From: Mitsuaria sp. PDC51
Lineage (GTDB): Bacteria; Pseudomonadota; Gammaproteobacteria; Burkholderiales; Burkholderiaceae_C
Direction: 5' to 3'
Assembly: GCF_900113225.1 (NCBI RefSeq)
Contig: NZ_FOZE01000003.1
Coordinates: 186,001 to 250,000 of the forward strand
Length of the DNA: 64,000 nt
Every line of letters starts with the position of its first letter. Position 1 is the stretch's first letter. The position numbers and the translations under genes were made by a program. Positions 26,090 through 33,010 of the stretch are shown here, in pieces. The notes beneath the pieces are model-generated. The model saw only the letters and a program-made list of their open reading frames with translations. It was not told the origin of the DNA and searched no databases.

Positions 26090-27100
26090 GTGCAAGCAGA
26101 TCAGGGTGTGGCGACGACGGGCGCCGCGGGGTATCCGTGGCTGGTGGCGGACATCGGCGGCAGCAATGCCCGCTTCGCGTGGGTCGACGGCCCCGGCAAG
26201 TCGGTCGAGCATGTGCGCAAGCTGCCGGTCGCTCAATATGAATCGCTGCGCGCGGCGGCCGAGGCCTATCTGAAGGAACTCGCCGGTCTGGGCATTCAGG
26301 CGCGGCCCCGGCGGGCGTCGCTGGCGCTGGCGACCGCGATCAAGAGCGACCGCATCGAGCTGACCAACAGCCACTGGACCTTCTCCCGGAGCCAGCTGCA
26401 GGCCGACCTCGGCCTGGACGAGCTGCGGCTGCTGAACGACTTCGAGGCGCTGGCGCTGTCGCTGCCTGGCCTGCGGCCGGACCAGGTGGCCGCGGTCCCG
26501 GGACCCGCGCTGACGACGCCGCGCGGCACGCTGGCGGTGATCGGGCCTGGCACCGGGCTGGGCGTCGGCGGCGTGATCGAGACCTCGGGCGGCTGGATCG
26601 CGCTGCCGGGCGAGGGCGGTCACATGACGCTGGCGCCGACCAATGACTATGAAAGCGAACTGCTCGCCGTCGCGCGGCGCGAGTTCCCGCATGTGTCGGC
26701 CGAGCGCTTCCTGTCGGGCATCGGCCTGCCGACGCTGCATGCCGCGGTCGCGACCGTGGCGGGCCAGCCGCCGGCGCAGCGCCTGACCGCGGAGCAGATC
26801 GTGGAGCGGGCACTGGGGGGCGACGAGATCTGCGCGCGGACGATGACGCAGTTCAGCGCCTTCCTGGGCAGCTTCGCCGGCAGCGTCGCGCTGGCGCTGG
26901 GCGCGCGCGGCGGCGTCTACATCGGTGGCGGCATCGTGCCGCGCCTGGGGGATCGCTTCTTCGAGTCGCCGTTCCGCGAGCGCTTCGAGGCCAAGGGACG
27001 CTTCGCCTCCTACCTGGCGGCCGTTCCCTGCGTGTTGATCACCGACACCCTGACCGCGCTGGCCGGCGCCGCCTTCGCGCTGGAGCAGTCGGTGCGCTGA
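26090..27100 (+). CDS. glk: Glucokinase
   Basis: A 336-residue glucokinase of the same type as the kinase half of the divergent fusion. It has VADIGGSNARFAWVDG (phosphate-binding), LLNDFEALALS, IGPGTGLGVGG, LPGEGGHMTLAP and GGVYIGGGIVPRLGDRF. The likely start is GTG at 26090 with AGGA nearby; GTG at 26108 is possible. It phosphorylates glucose with ATP in the cytoplasm, feeding maltodextrin-derived glucose into glycolysis or the Entner-Doudoroff route. A strong terminator lies at 27139-27168. Confidence 0.9.
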   Translation: MQADQGVATTGAAGYPWLVADIGGSNARFAWVDGPGKSVEHVRKLPVAQYESLRAAAEAYLKELAGLGIQARPRRASLALATAIKSDRIELTNSHWTFSRSQLQADLGLDELRLLNDFEALALSLPGLRPDQVAAVPGPALTTPRGTLAVIGPGTGLGVGGVIETSGGWIALPGEGGHMTLAPTNDYESELLAVARREFPHVSAERFLSGIGLPTLHAAVATVAGQPPAQRLTAEQIVERALGGDEICARTMTQFSAFLGSFAGSVALALGARGGVYIGGGIVPRLGDRFFESPFRERFEAKGRFASYLAAVPCVLITDTLTALAGAAFALEQSVR

Positions 27101-27113
27101 GGAAGCGTCGTGC

Positions 27114-27128
27114 TGTAGTACAGCTACA
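27114..27128. promoter_or_regulatory. HexR/RpiR-like operator between glk and TonB receptor gene
   Basis: TGTAGTACAGCTACA is a 6-3-6 inverted repeat with one mismatch (TGTAGT versus TGTAGC). It sits 14 bases after the glk stop and about 300 bases before the receptor gene, so it may act on an upstream portion of the receptor promoter. Confidence 0.5.
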
Positions 27129-27138
27129 TCACCAAGCC

Positions 27139-27168
27139 AAAACGGCGACCCGCGCGGTCGCCGTTTTT
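27139..27168 (+). terminator. Rho-independent terminator after glk
   Basis: AAAACGGCGACC pairs with GGTCGCCGTTTT over a 5-base loop and ends in TTTTT. The flanking A and T runs allow function in either direction. Confidence 0.85.
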
Positions 27169-27264
27169 CATTTCCGTTGCTCATTTTGCGGCTTTATCGG
27201 TGGAAACCCGCAGCTTATTCGTCGTTTTCACACCATAAATCGGCCAACTCAATAGCGCCAGGGT

Positions 27265-27293
27265 TTGCGAGAACTAGGTGGGTGATCTAGTTT
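27265..27293 (+). promoter_or_regulatory. Candidate TonB receptor promoter with inverted repeat
   Basis: TTGCGA (27265-27270) and TAGTTT (27288-27293) are 17 bases apart. The perfect inverted repeat AACTAG-N9-CTAGTT (27272-27292) fills the spacer and reaches into the -10 box, a typical repressor position. Box matches are weak. Confidence 0.4.
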
Positions 27294-27429
27294 TAGTACA
27301 GAATTCTTTCCGAACAAGGGGTTCCGTGGTCCCTGCAACGTGAACTTCCCGGTCGCAGTGCCCCGCAGGACGAGCCAGCGAGCGCCAGAAGACGCTCGAG
27401 CGCAGCCAGAGCTACAGGAGACAAACCCA

Positions 27430-30225
27430 ATGAAGACATCGCACGCCCCCCGCGAGCTGTTCCGTGTGCAGCCGGTCGCCGCCGGCTGCCTGGTGACGCT
27501 GGCCCTGATGGCCGGCGCCGCCCAGGCGCAGCAGGCCCAGACCGAAACGGACAAGGAAGCCGCCGCCAAGGCCGCGGCCGACAAGACGCTGGAGACGGTG
27601 ACCGTCACCGGCATCCGCCGCGGCATCGAGGCCGCCATCTCGGTCAAGAAGAACGCCGACGCGATCGTCGAGGCCGTCTCCGCCGAGGACATCGGCAAGC
27701 TGCCCGACGTGTCGATCGCCGAGTCCATCGCGCGCCTGCCCGGCCTGTCGGCGCAGCGCGTCGCGGGGCGCGCGCAGGTGATCTCGGTGCGCGGCCTGTC
27801 GCCCGATTTCGCGACCACGCTGCTCAACGGACGCGAACTGGTCTCCACCGGCGACAACCGCAGCGTCGAGTTCGACCAGTACCCGTCGGAACTGCTCAGC
27901 GCCGTGGTGGTCTACAAGACGCCGGAAGCGGGGCTGGTCGGCCAGGGCCTGTCGGGCACGATCGACATGCAGACGGTCCGCCCGCTGAATTTCAGCAACC
28001 GCGTGGTGACGCTGAATGCCCGCGGCCAGCGCAACTCGCTGGGCAAGGCGGCCGACGCCAGCGCCACCGGCAACCGCCTGAGCGCCAGCTACATCGACCA
28101 GTTCGCCAACCGCAGCATCGGCGTGTCGCTGGGTTATGCGCACCAGGAGACGCCGGTCCAGGAAGAGCAGGTCGGCTTCTACGAGCCCTGGGACCAGACG
28201 GGCCGCACCGGCCTGCCGGCGGGCACCTACAACTCCGGCGGCATCAAGGCGTTGCGCCGCACCGGCAAGAGCGAACGCGACGCGCTGATGGGCACGATCG
28301 AGTTCCGTCCGAGCCAGAACTGGACCAGCGTCGTCGACGGCTTCTGGACCAAGGCCAAGCAGGTCGACACCGCCAACCAGTTCGAGATGAACCTGGGCTG
28401 GAACGGCAACAACCCGCCGGCCGGCCTGAACTGGTCGAACCCCACCGTCAACGACAACGGCACGCAGACGGGCGGCACGCTGCTGAACGCCTATCCGCTG
28501 GTGCGCGGCATGTACAACAAGCGCGACGACAAGATCGTCGCCGCGGGCTGGAACAACAAGCTGAAGTTCGAGAGCGGCCTGTCGCTGACGGCTGACGTGA
28601 ACTACTCGCGCGCCACCCGCAACGAGCTGAGCCTGGAGAACAACACGCAGCTGGCGCGGGCCTCCGCGACCGACTGGCCGCTGGACAACGTGGGCCTGGC
28701 CTTCCGCACCGGCGGCTTCTCGCAGATCGTGCCGGGGCTGCGCAACTATTCGGACCCGACCCAGCTGCTGCTGCAGAACACGATCTACGGCTCCGGCTAC
28801 GGCAAGGTGCCCAGCGTCAAGGACGAGCTGACCGGCTTCAAGCTGGTGGGCAACCTGCCGGCGCCCGACTTCGCCTCCGGGCTGTTCTCCGACTTCGAGG
28901 CGGGCCTGAACTACGCGGACCGCTCGAAGAAGAAGCGCCAGCCGGAAGGCAACATCAACGTCGGCGCGCAGGGCGACACCGCGATCGCGCCGGACCTGCA
29001 ATACCGCCCGGTGGACCTGAGCTTCGCCGGCCTGGGACTGATCCCGGCCTGGAACGTGCCGGGCGCGGTCGGCCGCTACATGACCTTCGCGCCGACGGAG
29101 ACGGCCAGCTACCTGATCCCCAAGGCCTGGCAGGTCAAGGAGAAGACGACCACCGCCTTCCTGAAGGGCAACCTGGACGCGACCACCTTCGGCGTGCCGA
29201 TGCGCGGCAACATCGGGCTGCAGGTCGTGCGCACCGACCAGTCCTCGCAGTCCAACTACTGGGACGCGACGCTCAACAACAACGCGGGCGGCGTGAAGCC
29301 GATCGAGGGCGGCAAGACCTACACCGACTACCTGCCCTCGATGAACCTGTCGTGGAGCCTGCCGGGCGAGCAGACGGTGCGCTTCGCGCTGGCCAAGCAG
29401 ATGGCGCGTCCGCGCGTGGAGCAGATGAACGCGGGCCTGGAGTTCGGCGTCAACGGCACGACCGGCAGGCCGGGCGCCACGGGCGGCAACCCGACGCTGA
29501 ATCCGTGGCGTGCCAACGCCGTCGACCTGTCGTGGGAGAAGTACTTCGGCAACAAGGCCTACGTGGCGGCGGCCGCCTACTACAAGGACCTGCGCAGCTA
29601 CATCTACAAGCAGACGGTGGATGGCTACGACTTCTCGCGTTTCGTCGTCGACTACGTGCCGCAGCCGGGCCAGCCGCCGGCGCAGCTGACCGGCGATTTC
29701 ACCGCCCCGTACAACGGGAAGGGTGGTCAGCTCAAGGGCCTGGAACTGACGGCGTCGCTGCCGCTCAACCTGGTGAGCCCGATGCTGAACGGCTTCGGCA
29801 TCGTCGCCAGCGCGACCTTCAACGACAGCAACATCTCGATCAAGGATCCGGACAGCGCGAGCAGCGTGGGCAGCGGGCCGATCTCGCTGCCGGGCCTGTC
29901 CAAGCGGGTCTACAACCTGACCGCGTACTACGAGGCCAACGGCTTCGAGTTCCGGATCAGCCAGCGCAAGCGGTCCGACTTCATCGGCGAGATCGGCAAC
30001 TTCAACGGTTCGCGCACGCTGCGCTACGTGGTGGGCGAGAGCATCGTCGACGCGCAGATCGGCTACAACTTCACCGAAGGTCCGCTGAAGGGGCTGGGGC
30101 TGCTGGCGCAGGTCAACAACCTGACCGACGAGGCCTACCGCACCTACGCGCAGACCAAGGACCGCCCGCTGGAGTACATCAAGTGGGGCCGCACCTTCCT
30201 GCTGGGGGCGACCTACAAGTTCTGA
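27430..30225 (+). CDS. TonB-dependent receptor, MalA-like (maltodextrin uptake candidate)
   Basis: A 931-residue outer-membrane receptor starting at MKTSHAPRELFRVQP after AGGAG. A signal peptide ends near QAQ (about residue 37). A TonB-box-like ETVTVTG precedes the plug (GRAQVISVRGLSPDFATTLLNGRELVSTG). The beta-barrel ends in the outer-membrane signature YKF, with the final aromatic Phe. Its length and KNADAIVEAVSAEDIGKLPDVSIAESIARLPG are typical of the TIGR01782 sugar-receptor group that includes Caulobacter MalA. Adjacent glucokinases and the nearby amylase and Mal genes support an alpha-glucan substrate. Confidence 0.88.
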   Translation: MKTSHAPRELFRVQPVAAGCLVTLALMAGAAQAQQAQTETDKEAAAKAAADKTLETVTVTGIRRGIEAAISVKKNADAIVEAVSAEDIGKLPDVSIAESIARLPGLSAQRVAGRAQVISVRGLSPDFATTLLNGRELVSTGDNRSVEFDQYPSELLSAVVVYKTPEAGLVGQGLSGTIDMQTVRPLNFSNRVVTLNARGQRNSLGKAADASATGNRLSASYIDQFANRSIGVSLGYAHQETPVQEEQVGFYEPWDQTGRTGLPAGTYNSGGIKALRRTGKSERDALMGTIEFRPSQNWTSVVDGFWTKAKQVDTANQFEMNLGWNGNNPPAGLNWSNPTVNDNGTQTGGTLLNAYPLVRGMYNKRDDKIVAAGWNNKLKFESGLSLTADVNYSRATRNELSLENNTQLARASATDWPLDNVGLAFRTGGFSQIVPGLRNYSDPTQLLLQNTIYGSGYGKVPSVKDELTGFKLVGNLPAPDFASGLFSDFEAGLNYADRSKKKRQPEGNINVGAQGDTAIAPDLQYRPVDLSFAGLGLIPAWNVPGAVGRYMTFAPTETASYLIPKAWQVKEKTTTAFLKGNLDATTFGVPMRGNIGLQVVRTDQSSQSNYWDATLNNNAGGVKPIEGGKTYTDYLPSMNLSWSLPGEQTVRFALAKQMARPRVEQMNAGLEFGVNGTTGRPGATGGNPTLNPWRANAVDLSWEKYFGNKAYVAAAAYYKDLRSYIYKQTVDGYDFSRFVVDYVPQPGQPPAQLTGDFTAPYNGKGGQLKGLELTASLPLNLVSPMLNGFGIVASATFNDSNISIKDPDSASSVGSGPISLPGLSKRVYNLTAYYEANGFEFRISQRKRSDFIGEIGNFNGSRTLRYVVGESIVDAQIGYNFTEGPLKGLGLLAQVNNLTDEAYRTYAQTKDRPLEYIKWGRTFLLGATYKF

Positions 30226-30226
30226 T
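30173..30226. repeat. 54-bp direct repeat, copy 1 (3' end of the TonB receptor gene)
   Basis: This 54-base block encodes the last 17 residues and stop of the receptor. It recurs with no mismatch at 30766-30819, 593 bases downstream. Confidence 0.97.
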
Positions 30227-30238
30227 GGCCCGCTGAAG

Positions 30239-30259
30239 CCACCGGGCCGAGCCCGGTGG
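30239..30259 (+). terminator. Hairpin after the TonB receptor gene
   Basis: CCACCGGGC, CGA and GCCCGGTGG make a perfect 9-bp stem 13 bases after the stop. It has no U tract and may work with the terminator 15 bases further on. Confidence 0.5.
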
Positions 30260-30273
30260 GCCGAGTGATGCAG

Positions 30274-30304
30274 CCCCGCACGGCGAGAGCCGGCGGGGAT
30301 TTTT
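30274..30304 (+). terminator. Rho-independent terminator of the TonB receptor gene
   Basis: CCCCGC-A-CGGC, a GAGA loop and GCCG-GCGGGG form a long stem with one bulged A, followed by ATTTTTGG. This is the strongest stop signal between the receptor and the HipB-like gene. Confidence 0.82.
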
Positions 30305-30315
30305 GGTTTCAACAA

Positions 30316-30357
30316 ACATAGATGTTGGTAAATCCAACGTTGTACTAATATCTATGT
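30316..30357 (+). promoter_or_regulatory. Nested palindromic operator and leaderless promoter of the HipB-like gene
   Basis: ACATAGAT (30316-30323) and ATCTATGT (30350-30357) are perfect inverted repeats enclosing GTTGG-TAAAT-CCAAC (30324-30338). A -10-like TAATAT (30346-30351) ends seven bases before the ATG, so transcription should begin at or next to the start codon. No Shine-Dalgarno sequence is present. The segment is AT-rich against its surroundings, and autoregulation by the encoded protein is likely. Confidence 0.68.
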
Positions 30358-30358
30358 C

Positions 30359-30745
30359 ATGCCAAAGAGACCAGCCGCGATCGAGCAGATGCCCATGGCC
30401 GTGCTCGCGCACCTGCGCGAACTGGGCGAAAACCTGTCTTTGGCGCGCAAGCGAAGACAGGAGCCGCTGAAGTCGTGGGCCCGGCGGATCGGCGTTTCTG
30501 AACCCACGCTGATGCGCATGGAGAAGGGCGACCCGACGGTGTCGATGGCGGTCTACGCGACGGCGCTGTGGCTGATGGGGCGCGACGCGGCCCTGCCGGA
30601 CCTCGCGGCGCCGGAGCATGATCGCGGCGCGCTGGCGCAGGCTGTGCGGGTCGCCCGTCAGCGGGCGGTGAAGCGCCGAACGACGATCGATGAGCGACTC
30701 GCCGCCGGCAGCGACGGCCAGGCGAAGCCGGGAGAGGACGCATGA
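30359..30745 (+). CDS. XRE-family regulator, HipB-like (orphan antitoxin)
   Basis: A 128-residue helix-turn-helix protein: LGENLSLARKRRQEPLKSWARRIGVSEPTLMRMEKGDPTVSMAVYATALWLMG forms the XRE domain at residues 20-75, and LAAPEHDRGALAQAVRVARQRAVKRR follows. This layout is characteristic of regulators paired with HipA-type kinases. Its stop overlaps an ATG (ATGA at 30742-30745), the usual start of the partner, but the partner frame runs into the repeated end of the TonB receptor gene and has no kinase. It is therefore read as an antitoxin-like regulator left after loss of its toxin. Confidence 0.75.
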   Translation: MPKRPAAIEQMPMAVLAHLRELGENLSLARKRRQEPLKSWARRIGVSEPTLMRMEKGDPTVSMAVYATALWLMGRDAALPDLAAPEHDRGALAQAVRVARQRAVKRRTTIDERLAAGSDGQAKPGEDA

Positions 30746-30819
30746 CGATGGATAAAGGCCTGTCCAGTACATCAAGTGGGGCCGCACCTTCCTGCTGGGG
30801 GCGACCTACAAGTTCTGAT
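30742..30819 (+). pseudogene. Junction: start of a lost hipA-like gene fused to a TonB receptor 3' remnant
   Basis: ATG at 30742 overlaps the HipB-like stop and reads only MTMDKGLS before entering the 54-bp repeat (30766-30819) out of the receptor frame. In the receptor frame the bases from 30757 encode RPVQYIKWGRTFLLGA and the terminal TYKF, the typical end of a TonB receptor of this group. It is thus the tail of a second receptor gene or a recombined copy. Neither gene is functional here. Confidence 0.65.
30766..30819. repeat. 54-bp direct repeat, copy 2
   Basis: Identical over all 54 bases to 30173-30226. Just outside the repeat the bases differ, but the residues stay receptor-like (RPVQYIKW here, RPLEYIKW in the intact gene), hinting at a paralogous receptor end. 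Confidence 0.97.
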
Positions 30820-30856
30820 CGCCGAAATATCTCTTAGCCGCTCTCCTGCAGGCGGC

Positions 30857-31810
30857 TCAGTACCCCACGAGCCGGTCCACCTCGTCGAGCAGCGGCTGCC
30901 CGTTCGCGAGCCGCCGCAGGTTCTCGATGAATTGCTCGACGACCGGACCCACGGAGGGCTGGGCCGCGATGTGCGGCGTGACAAGCAGGCGGGGGTGGCG
31001 CCACAGCGGGCTGTCGGGCGGCAGCGGCTCCGTGGCGAAGACGTCCAGCGCGGCGCCGCTCAGGTGGCCCTCGTTCACGAGGGCGAGCAGATCGTCCTCG
31101 ACGAGGATGCCACCGCGCGCCACGTTGATCACGAAGCTGCCGGGAGGCAGCATCGCCAGGCGTGACCGGTCCAGGAGACGGGCGGTCTGCGGGGTGCCAG
31201 GAAGCAGGCACACCAGGAAATCAGAGCGGCCGAGGAAGGCCGCCATGCCGGCCTCCCCAACGAAAACCGGCACGCGCGCGGCGCGTGCATCCGAGCGGGT
31301 CCAGCCGATGACCTTGAAGCCGAGCGCGGCGACCACATCGGCCACGACGCCGCCGATCGAGCCCAGCCCCATGATCCCCACCGTGACCTGGCGCGCGTCG
31401 GGCACCGGCAGGCGCTTCCATTCGCCGGCGGCGTGCTGCCGTTCCATGATGGGCAACGAGCGGAACTGACGCAGGACCTGCAGGGCGACGAATTGGGCCA
31501 TGCTCAGGCCCAGCCCCGGCTCGACCGCGCGGGTGACCCTGACGTGCGCGGGAAGGTCCGGCGCGGCGAGCAGGCCATCGGCCCCGGCGCCGACGGAGGC
31601 CGCGAGCTGCAGGTTGGGCAGCCGCGGTGCGATCCCGGCCGGAAGCTTGAAGGCGAAGAGGGCGGTGATGTCGGGGTCGGCCTGCGGGCCGAGCTCGGTG
31701 ACGATCTCGAGATCCGGCGCGCGGGCGCGCAGCGCCTCGTAGCGGGCGGTGACGAAGTCCGACGTCAGCAGCATCAGAACCTTTGGCGGGCGTGCGGGGA
31801 GCTTGCTCAT
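30857..31810 (-). CDS. D-2-hydroxyacid dehydrogenase (glyoxylate/hydroxypyruvate reductase A-like)
   Basis: A 317-residue NAD(P)-dependent D-2-hydroxyacid dehydrogenase. It has the Rossmann motif GIMGLGSIG, the catalytic Arg region INVARGGILVEDDLL, the Glu in LDVFATEPLP and the His in LLVTPHIAAQ. GhrA-like enzymes reduce glyoxylate, hydroxypyruvate or related 2-keto acids. It is divergent from a LysR gene with a good LysR site between them, suggesting control by that regulator. The substrate is not determinable here. Confidence 0.86.
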   Translation of the reverse strand: MSKLPARPPKVLMLLTSDFVTARYEALRARAPDLEIVTELGPQADPDITALFAFKLPAGIAPRLPNLQLAASVGAGADGLLAAPDLPAHVRVTRAVEPGLGLSMAQFVALQVLRQFRSLPIMERQHAAGEWKRLPVPDARQVTVGIMGLGSIGGVVADVVAALGFKVIGWTRSDARAARVPVFVGEAGMAAFLGRSDFLVCLLPGTPQTARLLDRSRLAMLPPGSFVINVARGGILVEDDLLALVNEGHLSGAALDVFATEPLPPDSPLWRHPRLLVTPHIAAQPSVGPVVEQFIENLRRLANGQPLLDEVDRLVGY

Positions 31811-31965
31811 GCGGGAGTGGCTTGCGTTCTTTCGTGAATGAACCTGGTCGGCCTCGGTAGGAGTGCTCTGGCATGGGGGCGCCGGCGGCGCGCCTCCTTC
31901 ACTCGGGCCAATACTGGGCGACCGCGGAGCGATTGCAGCGCAGCGGGATAAATAGGGGAAGTTAA

Positions 31966-31986
31966 ACTATCAAATCGGTTAATAGT
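31966..31986. promoter_or_regulatory. LysR-type operator (T-N11-A box)
   Basis: ACTAT-N11-ATAGT is a perfect inverted repeat with the T-N11-A spacing of LysR sites. It lies in the 184-bp region between the divergent dehydrogenase and LysR genes, 9 bases before the LysR ATG, which also suggests autorepression. Confidence 0.7.
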
Positions 31987-31994
31987 CCAAGCTT

Positions 31995-32921
31995 ATGAAT
32001 ATAAGTACGCGGCAGCTCCAGGCCTTTCTCGCCGTCGCGCGACTGGGCAGCTTCACGCGCGCTGCCGAGGAGATCTTTGTCACCCAGCCCGGGCTCAGCC
32101 TGATGCTCAAGGATCTGGAGGCCCAGGTGGGCGGGCGTCTCTTCGATCGCACCACGCGGTCGGTCAGCCTGACCCCGGCCGGTGAGCTGCTGCTGCCCAC
32201 GGTGCGCGGCATGCTGGCGGACTGGGAGCGCGCCACCACCGGCATCGGGCGGCTCTCGGCAGAGGCCGAGCAGCAGGTGACGCTGGCAGCGACACCGCTC
32301 ATCGCCACCAGCGTGCTGCCGCGCTGGCTTCAGGACTTCCACCAGGCACAGCCAGGCGTCCGCGTGCAGGTCGCTGACCTCGACCGCCGGGACATCCTGC
32401 TGGGCATCGAGGCGGGCGAGATCGATCTTGGCCTGGGCGCGTTCTTCAAGCCGGCGGTCGGCATCGAGCGCCAGTTGCTGGCGACTTTTCCGATGGTCCG
32501 CGTGGGTGCCCGTCCGCTCAAGGGGAGCGGCCGGAAGGCCGGCAACGGGCGGACGCTGCGCTGGTCCGCGCTGGCGGACGACCACCTGCTCACGCTGCCT
32601 GTCGACAACCCGATCCAGAAGCTCGCGGATGCGCAGTTGCGTCGCCTTGGCCTGGCGCCCACGCGTGGTGGGGCGCTGCAGAACATCCAGGCCATGATCG
32701 CCATGGTGGAAGCGGGACACGGCGTGGCCACCTTGCCGGCGTTCGTGGCACCGGCCTGCGCGCGCTACCAGGTGGCGATACAGACGCTCGTCGAGCCGTC
32801 GGTGTCCGTCGACTTCTTCGTCGTCAGCAAGAAGGGGCGCCAGAAGACCGCGCTCGCAGCCACGCTGATCGATTCGCTGGGTGTCCTCTTTCGGACCATC
32901 GCCGAGTCCCCGCCTGCCTGA
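31995..32921 (+). CDS. LysR-family transcriptional regulator
   Basis: A 308-residue LysR protein with an N-terminal winged helix (STRQLQAFLAVARLGSFTRAAEEIFVTQPGLSLMLKDLEAQVGGRLFDRTTRSVSLT) and an effector domain beginning VTLAATPLIATSVLP. It is transcribed away from the GhrA-like dehydrogenase gene and probably controls it. The start ATG is in a short AT-rich stretch without a strong RBS. Confidence 0.87.
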   Translation: MNISTRQLQAFLAVARLGSFTRAAEEIFVTQPGLSLMLKDLEAQVGGRLFDRTTRSVSLTPAGELLLPTVRGMLADWERATTGIGRLSAEAEQQVTLAATPLIATSVLPRWLQDFHQAQPGVRVQVADLDRRDILLGIEAGEIDLGLGAFFKPAVGIERQLLATFPMVRVGARPLKGSGRKAGNGRTLRWSALADDHLLTLPVDNPIQKLADAQLRRLGLAPTRGGALQNIQAMIAMVEAGHGVATLPAFVAPACARYQVAIQTLVEPSVSVDFFVVSKKGRQKTALAATLIDSLGVLFRTIAESPPA

Positions 32922-33010
32922 TCAGAGGCGCCCTGTGCGCCCTGTGCGCCCCGTGCGCCAATCACCCGGCGGAGCGCGCCGCGCTGCTTGAACTCAATCC
33001 CCGGCCGGAC

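Larger units (their letters stand above)
27101..27429. other. Intergenic region before the TonB receptor gene
   Basis: This 329-bp stretch has no gene. It contains a HexR-like palindrome (27114-27128), a rho-independent terminator (27139-27168), an AT-richer promoter zone with an inverted repeat (27272-27292), and a long untranslated leader up to AGGAGACAAACCC before the receptor start. Confidence 0.7.

Noticed and set aside
30173-30819. 54-bp repeat as an integrase attachment site
   Set aside because: The segment between the copies is only 539 bp, has no integrase, and the repeat is coding sequence of a receptor rather than a tRNA or known att core. A recombination scar is simpler.
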